A stretch of 64,000 nucleotides of DNA from Cyanocohniella sp. LLY (GCA_022241785.1 JAKOMP010000008.1:43027-107026), one strand, 5' to 3'; positions 19,301 through 28,288 are shown, counted from the first letter of the stretch. Notes: a model not told the origin generated them from the sequence alone. Translations and numbers: made by a program.

Positions 19301-22300
19301 TTGCTAGAGAACACACCGGGCTACTAGAAAGAGATGTCCGCGAAGAATTAGAAAATCGCTTTATCACAGGTCGCCACCGCTACGACCCAAATCTTCTTTC
19401 TGCTACTTCAACACTGGAAATGGGGATTGATATTGGTACGCTTTCCTCTGTTTTATTATGTTCCGTTCCTCCCGCCCAAGCAAACTACCAGCAGCGTATT
19501 GGTCGTGCGGGTCGTCGAGATGGGAATGCTTTTATCGCCGCGATCGCCAATGGTACTCCCCATGACTTGTATTTTTGGGCTGATCCAATGTTAATGATTG
19601 CAGGCGGGGTGGATACTCCCGGTTCTTACCTCGATGCTTCAGCAATTTTACAACGCCAACTCACTGCTTACTGTCTCGACCGTTGGGTGTCCCAAGGTGT
19701 TACTCCAGAGCAACTCCCCGAACGATTTGGGACTGTTTTAGATAGCGTGCAGCAACGTGATCTAACTCGCTTTCCTTATACGTGGCTGAGTTTTATTGAA
19801 AGCCAACAGTTAGAACTGCTGCAAGATTTTCTCGACCTCTTCCAAAATCAAATATCCACCCGCAGCGCCGAACAGTTAAAAATATTTATTGAGAAAGGCG
19901 AGAACGATGAAGGGGGACTGCGTTGGCACATTGTCAACCGCTTGCAGGAAGTAGTGGAAGAACGTCGTCGCTTGAAAAACCAGAGTGATACTTTACGGCG
20001 ACGGATCAAAGATAAAGAAAAAGCTGCCAAGAGTGAAAATCATGAAGAAGAACTAGCCGAACTCCACCGCGAACGAGGGGGGTTGATGGAGTTAGCCAAA
20101 AATATCAGCGATAAAAACACCTTCAACTTTTTTACTGATGAAGGGTTGCTACCCAATTATGCCTTCCCCGAACCCGGCGTAATCCTGAAGTCAATTATTT
20201 GGCGACAAAAAAATATTAAAGGGGATGGTGCATCTGGGAAGTATGAAACCTTTACCTTTGAGTACGAACGTCCTAGTGCGATCGCGTTGCGAGAACTTGC
20301 TCCTTCTGGTGTATTTTACGCTGAGGGGAACCGCGTCAAAATTGACCAAATCGACTTAAACATTTCCAAAATTGAAGAGTGGCGGTTGTGTAGAAACTGT
20401 TCTTACGCTGCTGCCACTATTTTAGATGCAGCCAAAGAACCCGCTTGTCCGCGCTGTGGGGACAGAATGTGGTTGGATGCAGGACGCAAGCGCAAAATGA
20501 TTCGTCTGCGCCAAGTTATAGCGACCACTAACGCCAGAGAAAGCCGTATTGGTGATGATAAAGATGAGCGCCAACCAGCATTTTTCACTCAACAAATGCT
20601 GGTAGATTTTGAACCAGAAGCACGGGAAAAAACCTTTGTAATTAAAAATGATGAATTTCCCTTTGGTTTTGAATTTATTTCACGAGTCACCTTCCGAGAA
20701 GTAAATTTTGGGGAGGGTAATTCCCAATCTGAAAACTTTGAAGTCGCTGGTGTTAACCGTCCCCGTCCAGGTTTTCGGATTTGTCGCCATTGCGGTAAAG
20801 TTCAAACTGACCCGGAAAAACCAGAACACGCCTTGACTTGTTCCCGTCGTGAAAGTAGCAATGAAAACGATTTTACCGATATTTTATACTTGTTTAGACA
20901 ATTTGAATCAGAAGCAATCAGGATATTGCTACCTGTAGATACTTTAACTTCTGATAAAAAATTACATTCATTTATTGCAGCCCTGCAACTAGGGTTAAAA
21001 CAATACTTTAAGGGAAAAGTAGACCACCTCAGAACCCTTATTAGTCACGAACCGCAAGAAAATACACCTAGCTTGTTACGCAAACCCTTTCTATTTTTAT
21101 ATGACACCATTCCTGGTGGTACCGGATATCTACGCGAATTACTACGAGATCCAAATAACTTTTTCTCTGTGTTTGAAAAAGCACTAATTATTTTACGTGC
21201 TTGCGATTGCAATGATGGCTGTTATAACTGCTTATACGGCTATCGTAATAGTTTTGACCAAGACCAAACCAGCCGCAGGACAGCAATTGATTTACTTAAT
21301 ACTATTGTTAGCCATCGTCATCAATTAACTGAAACTCAAGGAGCGCTTTCTCAAGTTAAGCTTAATGCCTTATTTGACAGCATCCTTGAGCTACGTTTGA
21401 TTGAAGCATTACGACGCTACCGCCATAATAACGAACCGACCATTGTTCGCAAAGAAATAGTTAACGGAAAAGCTGGTTATTTTATTAGAATTGGCAATCA
21501 AGATTGGAATGTTGAACCACAGGTAGAACTTGGCAGAAATGAAGGGGTTGAAGTTCGTAGTCTAGCCGATTTTGTCTTTTATCCTGCTAAAAATACAACA
21601 GCAATTAAACCAATAGTCGTATTTACCGATGGCTGGCAATACCATGCACACCGCATTGCTGAAGATTTCCTCCAACGTATGGCAATTGCCAAAAGTAATA
21701 GATATCACGTTTGGTCTTTAACTTGGGGAGATGTAGAATCGCAGTTTTCTAATAAGCAAGCTGATTTTTATATCGACCTTTTAGAAGTCGGTGTTAGTCA
21801 GCAGTTTAAGGCTAAAGAAAGCACGCTATATGAAAAATATCGATGCAGTGAATTACGGCTTATTGCTCAGAAAAATAGTTTTATTTGGTTAACTAATTTT
21901 CTAGTTAACCCAAATAGAGATTTATGGAAAAACTTTGCTCTGATGAGAACATCGGCTCAATTTGATAATGTTCGTTTCAGCCAGCAGGATGCTCGTCAAT
22001 CTTGGGCAAAAGCAGTATTAAGTAAAAGTAATGTCTCAGTTATAGATGCATTTAAACCAATAGAAAATGGCAAAATGTTAGGTTTAGTTGATCTGGTTAT
22101 AAATAGCGACAAGATTTGGGCAAGTATTTATCTTTCTGTAGATGGTAAACGTCATTCATCTTTCGATAGTGCTGGTTCATTTGTCGTGATTTATTTGAAT
22201 GATCAAACAACAGAAGCTGAAAAAGAATTACAAAAAACTTGGGGAGGAGTTTTACGGTATTTCAATATTTTACAATTTCTTGACCATAGTTACGTTGTGA

Positions 22301-22680
22301 CTGCTCTAGGTAATGACAATGGTTTAAATTCTGCATTAGTACCTCCCAAAGGAAACCAGAATAAATCTCAACCAACAGTTAAATATAATGTAGCAGCTTG
22401 GCAACAATTAGAGGAACTAGTTTTTGATGAGACAACATTAGAATTTTTGCGCTATATGCAAGAGCATAACTGGGATTTACCAGAGGTCGGTTATGAGTTA
22501 ATGGATAGTAATGAAGTTATTATTGCTGAAGCTGAATTAGCTTGGTCGAGTTATAAATGTGCTGTTCTAATTGAAGGAGATAATAGTTTAAAGCTATTTA
22601 AATCAGCCGGATGGCAGGTAGCTACTATTACCGAAGTTATGGCAAATCCAGAAACATTTCGCAGTCAATATATCAATTAA
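16354..22680 (+). CDS. Giant DEAD/H helicase with DUF1998-type zinc module, DrmA-DrmB-like fusion
   Basis: A 2108-residue protein. Its SF2 helicase has Walker A ATGTGSGKTE (K103), DEIH (228-231), a second RecA domain with LEMGIDIGTLSSV, and motif VI QQRIGRAGRR (1050-1055). Several CxxC pairs lie between the domains (for example near 480-600). A DUF1998-type cluster C-x-C-x3-C-x2-C is at 1617-1626, near GYRN. The last 450 residues include a nuclease-like stretch (SLADFVFYP, then VVFTDGWQYHAH). In DISARM, DrmA (helicase) and DrmB (DUF1998) are separate; here both activities are in one chain, also similar to Druantia DruE. A GGGAGG ribosome site precedes the ATGA overlap. Confidence 0.85.
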   Translation: MIPSVVASEVRASIEDFLKTEFRPASPGFEGLMQRFLATPEAVFKGPYLSVGLPFRPGSTGADYFPDVPMAFPPHRHQEQAFARLKSPYYQSTLVATGTGSGKTECFMLPILNHCYQHESEPGIKALLIYPMNALATDQAKRLASLIWHNPKLKGKVTAGLFVGESERDPKAMMGEDHIITDKNILRQCPPDILLTNYKMLDYLLIRPGDQPLWVGNAPETLRYLIVDEIHTFDGAQGTDLACLIRRLKARLQTPKRHLGCVGTSATLGGSGNKGDMLNYATTVFDEPFDENALVEEDRLACGEFLFDAYINPLPIPEPDELEILKAANYQTIEEYIRAQYQLWFEEAISELFNSNEWRVELGDRLKSLPIVHNLLKVLDQGAISLTELWQKLSRKMRLPDSDDPIYQASLFDSLIALCATARRQLHTALAPWVNIRLQFWLRELRRMVGTIEQEPQLVFADDQASEEKGRVLPVIHCRDCGSTGWGGLRQQATNHKIACDLRDFYKAYFSNDPLITYVFPNLDKNNDRGWLSWQLCTECLTLNRTDVHSCYRCASQEFIPVIEPDQDTIVRTIKTKNGNSRRISNHDCPFCGSKNGLAILGSRAASLASAAIGTLFSSAYNDDRKLITFSDSVQDAAHRAGFFETRTFRTTLRTALRQHLDHKATAWNLADIRADFYQYWRNQIGNDGDYIATFMPSDLQWLREWEELQQAGTAKPSLVDLINRRLDWEVVAEIGLRTNLGASLERTDTCAVFLDSNLLNPACLSLLEQLRNEIGGLENLDQDTLHRFLLGLISHLRLQGGILHSMAENYIESGGQTFRLQQPLFMPGFGPSSLAPVYFVQNGSVPRFETLVRPSGKVTWCENWAFKLFSSYTPLIVAQVENLYNLVLNQLVAGHIFGVRETRNNAKVWGIEQTALYLDTTAHHLECDKCGHSITASPEELRLWTDTPCMRPKCTGKYQPSERKTRDFYRNLYSKGRVWRIFAREHTGLLERDVREELENRFITGRHRYDPNLLSATSTLEMGIDIGTLSSVLLCSVPPAQANYQQRIGRAGRRDGNAFIAAIANGTPHDLYFWADPMLMIAGGVDTPGSYLDASAILQRQLTAYCLDRWVSQGVTPEQLPERFGTVLDSVQQRDLTRFPYTWLSFIESQQLELLQDFLDLFQNQISTRSAEQLKIFIEKGENDEGGLRWHIVNRLQEVVEERRRLKNQSDTLRRRIKDKEKAAKSENHEEELAELHRERGGLMELAKNISDKNTFNFFTDEGLLPNYAFPEPGVILKSIIWRQKNIKGDGASGKYETFTFEYERPSAIALRELAPSGVFYAEGNRVKIDQIDLNISKIEEWRLCRNCSYAAATILDAAKEPACPRCGDRMWLDAGRKRKMIRLRQVIATTNARESRIGDDKDERQPAFFTQQMLVDFEPEAREKTFVIKNDEFPFGFEFISRVTFREVNFGEGNSQSENFEVAGVNRPRPGFRICRHCGKVQTDPEKPEHALTCSRRESSNENDFTDILYLFRQFESEAIRILLPVDTLTSDKKLHSFIAALQLGLKQYFKGKVDHLRTLISHEPQENTPSLLRKPFLFLYDTIPGGTGYLRELLRDPNNFFSVFEKALIILRACDCNDGCYNCLYGYRNSFDQDQTSRRTAIDLLNTIVSHRHQLTETQGALSQVKLNALFDSILELRLIEALRRYRHNNEPTIVRKEIVNGKAGYFIRIGNQDWNVEPQVELGRNEGVEVRSLADFVFYPAKNTTAIKPIVVFTDGWQYHAHRIAEDFLQRMAIAKSNRYHVWSLTWGDVESQFSNKQADFYIDLLEVGVSQQFKAKESTLYEKYRCSELRLIAQKNSFIWLTNFLVNPNRDLWKNFALMRTSAQFDNVRFSQQDARQSWAKAVLSKSNVSVIDAFKPIENGKMLGLVDLVINSDKIWASIYLSVDGKRHSSFDSAGSFVVIYLNDQTTEAEKELQKTWGGVLRYFNILQFLDHSYVVTALGNDNGLNSALVPPKGNQNKSQPTVKYNVAAWQQLEELVFDETTLEFLRYMQEHNWDLPEVGYELMDSNEVIIAEAELAWSSYKCAVLIEGDNSLKLFKSAGWQVATITEVMANPETFRSQYIN

Positions 22681-22718
22681 TGATTATCTAAATACAAAAG
22701 CATAAAGGAAGTAATTAT

Positions 22719-24848
22719 ATGTTAAATCATCAACCAAAACTAGCAATATCCGCAGATTTTCTTGACGCTTTTAGTAGGCTACCCCGACAAATTCAGGGTA
22801 AAACAAATGTATTTTTGGAAAAGTTCAAGAAAGACCCAACTAGTTCTGGTATTAATTATGAGTCAATTAGCGGCAGAGATTCTCGATTAAAATCTGTTCG
22901 CATTGACTTGTCGTATAGAGCTATTGTTTTCAAACCCGATAAAGGCAATACCTATATTCTTCTGTGGGTTGATAACCATGATGATGCTTATAATTGGGCG
23001 CAACGCCGAGTGTGTAAAATTAACCCAGAATCCGGTGCATTACAGATTATAGACATTGAAGAAGCAAGCGCAATTGAAGCAGAAATTTCGAGTCGTAAAG
23101 TACCAGAAATTCCCGGTCGATTTGATAACATATCAGATAAATATTTACTACGGCTTGGCGTTCCCAATGAATTATTAGGCGCAATTCGCGCAGTTGTAAC
23201 CGACGAAGATATCGATCAATTAGTCTCTAAGCTACCCGAAGAAGCTGCTGATGCTGTACTGATGTTAGGAGCTGGGTATTCCATCGAAGAAATCCTCGCA
23301 GTACAAGATAAAAACCGCGAACAGACTATCGACACAGATAACATTGATGCAGCTCTAGAAAAAGACGATAGCAAACGCCGCTTCCGAGTTGTTGAAAACG
23401 AAGCAGAACTGTTAGAAATTCTGGCTGCACCGCTAGAAAAATGGCGCGTATTTCTCCACCCCAGCCAAAGACGTTTGGTTGAACGCGACTGGAAAGGGCC
23501 AGTACGAGTATTAGGTGGTGCAGGAACTGGGAAGACAGTTGTAGCAATGCACCGTGCTAAATGGCTGGCAGAAAATCGGTTTACAAATTCAGGCGATCGC
23601 ATTTTATTTACGACCTTTACCCGCAATCTTGCAGTCGATATTGAGGCTAACTTACGTAAAATTTGCTCTCCTGAAACCATGCGCCGTATACGAGTTGAAA
23701 ATATTGACGCTTGGGTAACATCATTTCTAAAAAGTGAAGGAGTCAGCGCTAAAATTGTTTACGATGACCAAGTGGCAGAACTTTGGGACAAAGCTTACGA
23801 ATGTAAACCTGAATCTCCATCGCTAACCCTTGCTTTTTATAAAGACGAATGGCGTGAGGTAATTCAAGCTAATAAAATTACAAACTTCAAGCAATACCTA
23901 ACAGCTACCCGAACTGGACGCGGTACAAGACTCAACCGAGCCGAACGAGCCGCTATTTGGGTTGTTTTTGAAGAATATCGCTCTTTACTTCAGCAAAAAG
24001 GATGGAAAGAAAGCGAAGATGCAATGCGTGATGTTTGTAGTTTACTACAAAATAAACCAGGAGAAACCTTACCCTTCAAAGCTGTAATCGTGGATGAAGC
24101 TCAAGATATGAGCGATGCAGTTTTCTCACTAATTAGGGCAATAGTTCCACCTAAAGATGATGGCAATGATATTTTTCTAGTTGGCGACCCTCACCAACGC
24201 ATTTACGGTCGTAAAGTTGTTCTTAGTCGCTGCGGTATTGATATTCGTGGTCGCTCCCACAAATTGAGAATTAATTACCGTACAACAGACGAAACTAGGA
24301 AGTGGGCAACAAAGGTACTAGATGGAGTTACTGTTGATGACTTGGACGGGAATCAAGATGACTTAAAAGGATACCGCTCGCTACTTCATGGCGATGAGCC
24401 AATTGTTCAAGGGTTTTCTAATTTTGATGAAGAGATTGGTTTTATCAAACAATATCTTCAGCAGTTAGAAAATGGCGATAATTCTTTATCCAACACTTGT
24501 ATTGTGGTACGTACTAACCAGCTAGTTAAACAGTACATCTCTGCTCTTAATCAATTAGGGATAAAAACACAAGAAATTAAACGTAGTCAACCTGATAATT
24601 TATCTCAGACAGGTGTTCGTATCGCTACCATGCATCGAGTCAAAGGACTGCAATTTAACTATGTTATTTTAGCAGGAATTAATGAAGGTTTTTTGCCTTT
24701 AAAATCAGCTTTATCAAATGCTTTTGATAAAGCTACATCTAATGCGCTAATTAGTTCCGAACGTTCTCTAATTCATGTAGCAGCTACTCGCGCCAAACAG
24801 TGTGTTGTGGTTAGCTACTATGGAAAGCCTAGTCCTTTACTACCATAA
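22719..24848 (+). CDS. UvrD/Rep-type SF1 helicase with RelE-like N-terminal domain
   Basis: A 709-residue protein, last gene of the operon, 38 nt after its neighbour with AAGGAAG before the ATG. Residues 1-100 resemble a RelE/ParE-type toxin fold (FLEKFKKDP, RDSRLKSVRIDLSYRAIVF, LLWVDNHDDAYNWA). The UvrD-like ATPase has Walker A GGAGTGKT (K272), DEAQD (459-463), LVGDPHQRIYG, and motif VI HVAATRAKQ near the end. No separate antitoxin is present, so the RelE-like part may be a nuclease, a ribosome-directed effector or a binding module. It takes the place where drmC (a phospholipase-D-type protein) stands in canonical DISARM. Confidence 0.82.
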   Translation: MLNHQPKLAISADFLDAFSRLPRQIQGKTNVFLEKFKKDPTSSGINYESISGRDSRLKSVRIDLSYRAIVFKPDKGNTYILLWVDNHDDAYNWAQRRVCKINPESGALQIIDIEEASAIEAEISSRKVPEIPGRFDNISDKYLLRLGVPNELLGAIRAVVTDEDIDQLVSKLPEEAADAVLMLGAGYSIEEILAVQDKNREQTIDTDNIDAALEKDDSKRRFRVVENEAELLEILAAPLEKWRVFLHPSQRRLVERDWKGPVRVLGGAGTGKTVVAMHRAKWLAENRFTNSGDRILFTTFTRNLAVDIEANLRKICSPETMRRIRVENIDAWVTSFLKSEGVSAKIVYDDQVAELWDKAYECKPESPSLTLAFYKDEWREVIQANKITNFKQYLTATRTGRGTRLNRAERAAIWVVFEEYRSLLQQKGWKESEDAMRDVCSLLQNKPGETLPFKAVIVDEAQDMSDAVFSLIRAIVPPKDDGNDIFLVGDPHQRIYGRKVVLSRCGIDIRGRSHKLRINYRTTDETRKWATKVLDGVTVDDLDGNQDDLKGYRSLLHGDEPIVQGFSNFDEEIGFIKQYLQQLENGDNSLSNTCIVVRTNQLVKQYISALNQLGIKTQEIKRSQPDNLSQTGVRIATMHRVKGLQFNYVILAGINEGFLPLKSALSNAFDKATSNALISSERSLIHVAATRAKQCVVVSYYGKPSPLLP

Positions 24849-25148
24849 AACGGATTATCACCAAGTTTTATTAGGAGAGCGATTTTTTTCGGGGGAGATG
24901 GGCAAGAATTAACCAAGGGGTTTAAACATTAATCATCATAGAAGTGTCTCAAAAAGTATAGTTTCTGAGACATGTTGGGGGGAAAGCTTTGTTGATAAGG
25001 ATTTGAAGGTAATAATGCCAAACCTCGTTTTTGCTATTCCCCCTTTTCGAGGGGACATACAAAAAAACCCTTAATGTTAAGTGTATTAACTTCCTACTAT
25101 TTAGGTTACTATAAAGTAAGAAAAATATAATTACCTTTTGGTAATACC
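24849..25148. other. Gap between DISARM-like operon and toxin-antitoxin pair
   Basis: Holds copy 2 of the boundary repeat. An imperfect hairpin, TGTCTCA (24945-24951) / TGAGACA (24966-24972), lacks a T-run. Two inverted repeats lie next to the antitoxin start: TTACT (25106-25110) / AGTAA (25115-25119) and ATTACC (25130-25135) / GGTAAT (25140-25145). The latter two are probable antitoxin operators. Confidence 0.5.
24872..24901 (-). repeat. 30-bp boundary repeat, copy 2 (inverted)
   Basis: Exact reverse complement of 8360-8389, placed 24 bp after the last stop codon of the four-gene operon. With copy 1 it encloses about 16.5 kb. Confidence 0.85.
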
Positions 25149-25373
25149 ATGCAATCTGAAAAACTTTCTATTTCTTTACCAGCTTCTTTAGTGCAGTTTG
25201 TTGAAAATTACAAACTTACTAAGGGTTGTAAATCTCGTTCTCAAGTGATTGAGTTAGCAATAGAATTACTACGATATCAGGAGCTAGAACAAGCTTATCG
25301 GGAATCTGCGACTGAGTTTAACCCAGAATGGGATGTGACCGTAGGGGATGGGCTAACAGATGAAACGTGGTGA
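25149..25373 (+). CDS. Antitoxin of MazF-type pair
   Basis: A 74-residue protein with a ribbon-helix-helix-like N-terminus (KLSISLPASLVQFVENY...SRSQVIELAIELL) and an acidic C-terminal tail that should wrap the toxin. Its end overlaps the mazF start by 14 nt, the usual arrangement for coupled antitoxin-toxin synthesis. The inverted repeat ending 3 bp before its ATG is a likely autoregulatory operator. Confidence 0.82.
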   Translation: MQSEKLSISLPASLVQFVENYKLTKGCKSRSQVIELAIELLRYQELEQAYRESATEFNPEWDVTVGDGLTDETW

Positions 25374-25707
25374 AATTTACTTTGCAAATCTCAGTCCCGC
25401 AGTTGGTTCAGAAATGGATAAACGCCGTCCTGTACTGATTGTCAGCAATGACGCTAATAATCATGCCTCAAGTACGGTGACGATTTTACCAATTACATCT
25501 AATGTCAGTCGTGTTTATCCTTTTGAAGTTTTGTTAAATCCAGAAGATTCTGGTCTGTCTAAGCCTTGTAAGGTACAAGCGCAACAGGTACGCACGATTT
25601 CTAAGCAGCGTATTTTGGGAGATGTGGTAGGTTGTTTGAATCAAGATTTCATAGGATTAGTTGATGCTGCTCTCAAGCTGCATTTAGGTTTAGTCAAGAA
25701 ATCTTAG
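25360..25707 (+). CDS. mazF: MazF/PemK-family mRNA endonuclease toxin
   Basis: A 115-residue toxin of the PemK/MazF family, predicted to cleave mRNA when the antitoxin is lost. Family signatures are RGEIYFANLSPAVGSEMDKR at the N-terminus, RPVLIVSND, the TILPITS strand, and the QVRTISKQRI segment carrying the expected basic residues. Length is normal. Its last 14 nt overlap the 3' end of the convergent helicase gene. Confidence 0.92.
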   Translation: MKRGEIYFANLSPAVGSEMDKRRPVLIVSNDANNHASSTVTILPITSNVSRVYPFEVLLNPEDSGLSKPCKVQAQQVRTISKQRILGDVVGCLNQDFIGLVDAALKLHLGLVKKS

Positions 25708-27556
25708 CTGTATCTACCTGAGTAATCCACTGATTGATTTGGTTGCGTTTATCACCACTTAGCCTTGATGCTGCTATTTTAACAGATGTTTTTTGATAAA
25801 TTTTCCATAATGAAGAAAACATTTCAATATCTTGACAAGCTTCCAAATACTCCACTATTAATCCTAAATTTTCTTCAGTCAACCATTCCTGAGTTTCATT
25901 TTCATACTTGTCTTTCATTCTTTTAAAAAAGTCTTTTTCTCGGCTAGATAACCTACTCCAAACAACTTTTTTCACATTGTCTGGACGATGAGACATAATT
26001 TTGGTCACGTCTTCCCATTCACGAGCGTGGCGAACCCGATATGCTAAAAATTCTATGCTCGACTCAAATATTTCTTCTGGACACTCAATTAGCTGAATAG
26101 CGTAAATTAATTCTGTCAAATTTACTTCTTGGCAATTGAAAAACCAGTTGACAATTGTGGAACTATAAAAAAGTAACTTTCTTTCTTGGTTTCTAAACTT
26201 GCGCTTTTTGGCTTCAATAATTGGTCGCAGTAAAACGGAACGGACTTCAGGCGGAACTTCTTTAAATTCAATATCAGAGTTAGAAACAATTACTGGCACT
26301 CCCTCATTTTCGGTGAGAGAAGATTCTTCTAATACCCATTTTAAAAATTTACCGCAATTAGGACAATCTACTTCATATTGGATGATAAACTCTGCTGTTT
26401 TAGAATTAAAGTATTCTTTGGTACGAACTAGGGCTGCCATTGGTTTAAAGACATGGTGACAGTGCGGGCAGCATCTCACCCCTTGGGTATCTGGGTCACA
26501 GGATACTGGGTCTAGACTCCATTTTCTGTTGTCACAGGGACGGCCCAGCCTAAACCAGTTATCAGTCATATCTAGGATAATTGCATAATCTTTTCCCGGT
26601 GCAGGACGTAAGATTCTACCAATCATTTGCAGCCAGAGAGTAACACTGCTAGTAGGTCGAGCAATCACCACCGCCCCAGAGTCAGGGCAATCAAATCCCT
26701 CCGTCAGAATTGCACAATTGCTAATAACCTGTGTTTGACCACTACGAAATCTATCTAAAATTGCTTTACGTTCATTATTGGGTGTATCTCCATCAAGATG
26801 TTCACAGGTAATGCCATCAGCATAAAATACTGCGGCAATCTCTTTAGAGTGCATGACGTTGACTGCAAAGATAACTGTCTTTTTACCAGCACAAAATTTT
26901 TTCCACTGCTTCAATACTTCAGATGGTTTGTAGTCAGAAGCAACTGCTTCTAATTCTTTTCTCGTAAAGTCGCGTTTTTTAGGAACTTTGTGCTGAGAAT
27001 ATTTAAACCCTGCTATCAATTTGTAGTCTGTTAAGTATCCAAGAGCTATTAATTCCTTAGTGGTAATTGAGCCAATCAGGTGGTCGAAAATATCTCGCAA
27101 TCCATAACCATCTTCACGTCTTGGTGTGGCAGTCAGTCCTAAAATGAGCGCATCTGGATAAGCATCTAGCAATTTACGGTAACTATTAGCTGAAGAATGG
27201 TGAGCTTCATCAATAATGATAAGCTTTGCAGGAGGGTAAGTTTTGCGACTAGAAAGAGTTTGAATACTTGCTACTTGAATTAACGAATCAGTAGGCTTGT
27301 ATCTTGCTTTGATAATGCCTGGTTGTACTTTTGTGGTTGCTTCCAGTTTCTCAACCGCCTGGATAATAAGCTCTTCCCTGTGAGCAACTACCAACACACC
27401 CTTTCCTTGGTCTGTAAACTGAGATGCCACAGCTGCAAAAATAATAGTCTTGCCACCACCCGTGCTTAGTTGCAGCAATACTTTTCTAATTCCAGAAGAC
27501 CAAGCTGCTAACGTTTTTGAAACTAAATCCTGTTGGTAATCGCGCAGACTAAACAC
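25694..27556 (-). CDS. DEAH-box SF2 helicase with zinc ribbon
   Basis: A 620-residue helicase of the type III restriction subunit/UvrB-like class. Walker A is LSTGGGKT (K36), the DEAH box is at 116-119, LTATPRREDG is motif III, and QMIGRILRPA is motif VI. After the core come two CxxC pairs (CCPHC and CPNC) that probably bind zinc, then a 200-residue helical tail of unknown function. No nuclease or methylase partner lies beside it. The protein type is common on cyanobacterial plasmids; a role in defence or plasmid DNA metabolism cannot be separated by sequence. It is transcribed alone, convergent with mazF. Confidence 0.82.
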   Translation of the reverse strand: MFSLRDYQQDLVSKTLAAWSSGIRKVLLQLSTGGGKTIIFAAVASQFTDQGKGVLVVAHREELIIQAVEKLEATTKVQPGIIKARYKPTDSLIQVASIQTLSSRKTYPPAKLIIIDEAHHSSANSYRKLLDAYPDALILGLTATPRREDGYGLRDIFDHLIGSITTKELIALGYLTDYKLIAGFKYSQHKVPKKRDFTRKELEAVASDYKPSEVLKQWKKFCAGKKTVIFAVNVMHSKEIAAVFYADGITCEHLDGDTPNNERKAILDRFRSGQTQVISNCAILTEGFDCPDSGAVVIARPTSSVTLWLQMIGRILRPAPGKDYAIILDMTDNWFRLGRPCDNRKWSLDPVSCDPDTQGVRCCPHCHHVFKPMAALVRTKEYFNSKTAEFIIQYEVDCPNCGKFLKWVLEESSLTENEGVPVIVSNSDIEFKEVPPEVRSVLLRPIIEAKKRKFRNQERKLLFYSSTIVNWFFNCQEVNLTELIYAIQLIECPEEIFESSIEFLAYRVRHAREWEDVTKIMSHRPDNVKKVVWSRLSSREKDFFKRMKDKYENETQEWLTEENLGLIVEYLEACQDIEMFSSLWKIYQKTSVKIAASRLSGDKRNQINQWITQVDTAKIS

Positions 27557-27571
27557 GGTTTGGCAGTATTT

Positions 27572-27585
27572 GTAAATTTATTTAC
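27572..27585. promoter_or_regulatory. Possible operator before the helicase gene
   Basis: GTAAAT-TT-ATTTAC is a perfect inverted repeat 16 bp upstream of the helicase start codon on the minus strand. In such AT-rich DNA this may be chance. Confidence 0.25.
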
Positions 27586-27710
27586 CATTGTTCTATTTTG
27601 GCACGATGAACCCTAGAACAAGCCTTCCTAGACTCTATTCCGTTTTCGTTTCTATTTCGACTCAATGGCTATATATATAGATGTCATGGAAATTGTTGAT
27701 TAATATTATT

Positions 27711-28064
27711 ATGTCACTTGAAGTTTACGGTATCCCCAACTGCGGCACTTCCAAAAAAGCTTTTACCTGGCTGCAAAACCACAGCATTGACTATGAATTC
27801 ATTAACACCAAAGAAAAGCCGCCAACTCGTGACATGATTCAAAACTGGGTGAAGTCCTTGGGTTTTGCTCCCATGCGGAATACCTCCGGCCAGTCATACC
27901 GTGCTTTAGGTGATGAAAAAAAGAGTTGGACTGACGAACAGTGGATTGATGCCTTCGCTGTTGATGCAATGCTGCTCAAGCGTCCGCTTTTCGTTAAAGA
28001 TGGAACAGCCGTGCTGGTAGGTTTCAAAGATGGGGCAGTAGCTAGAGAAAAATTAGGGCTTTAA
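27711..28064 (+). CDS. ArsC/Spx-family thioredoxin-fold protein
   Basis: A 117-residue protein beginning MSLEVYGIPNCGTSKKAF. The ArsC/Spx family uses an N-terminal Cys (here Cys in PNCGTS) in a thioredoxin fold; the second Cys of Spx's CxxC is Ser here. The C-terminal RPLFVKDG and VGFKDG motifs match the family. It may be a reductase of the YffB/ArsC-like group rather than a true arsenate reductase, since no ars genes are near. The ATG at 27711 is preferred to one at 27681 because homologous sequence begins there. Confidence 0.8.
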   Translation: MSLEVYGIPNCGTSKKAFTWLQNHSIDYEFINTKEKPPTRDMIQNWVKSLGFAPMRNTSGQSYRALGDEKKSWTDEQWIDAFAVDAMLLKRPLFVKDGTAVLVGFKDGAVAREKLGL

Positions 28065-28098
28065 TCTCCAAACCCCAGATGCATTTAGAAAAACCCTG

Positions 28099-28140
28099 GC
28101 CCCGAAACAAGTTTTGGGGCAACCCATCTTTGAGGGGTTG
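28099..28140 (+). terminator. Tandem hairpins after the ArsC-like gene
   Basis: GCCCCGAAAC (28099-28108) pairs with GTTTTGGGGC (28111-28120), including one G-T pair. CAACCC (28120-28125) can then pair with GGGTTG (28135-28140). No T-run follows, so efficiency is unclear. The remaining DNA to 28288 shows no convincing gene. Confidence 0.45.
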
Positions 28141-28288
28141 GGCTGTAGGGCGTGCTATGACTTTACGCTTTAGCGATACGAGATCGCTATTTTGCTGGTT
28201 GTTGTCAATGCCTTACATCTTTGAGCTGATTGGTGGGAAAATGAGTTATGAGAATATGGCTTGTGAGAACTCATATTCTAGCTAGTTA

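Noticed and set aside
25149..25707. Toxin-antitoxin pair considered part of the DISARM-like operon
   Set aside because: A 300-bp gap with the inverted boundary repeat and its own operators separates it; it looks like an independent addiction module.
28079..28285. Open frame of 68 codons between the ArsC-like gene and the recombinase
   Set aside because: It covers the hairpins, has no recognisable domain or ribosome site and reads like noncoding DNA.
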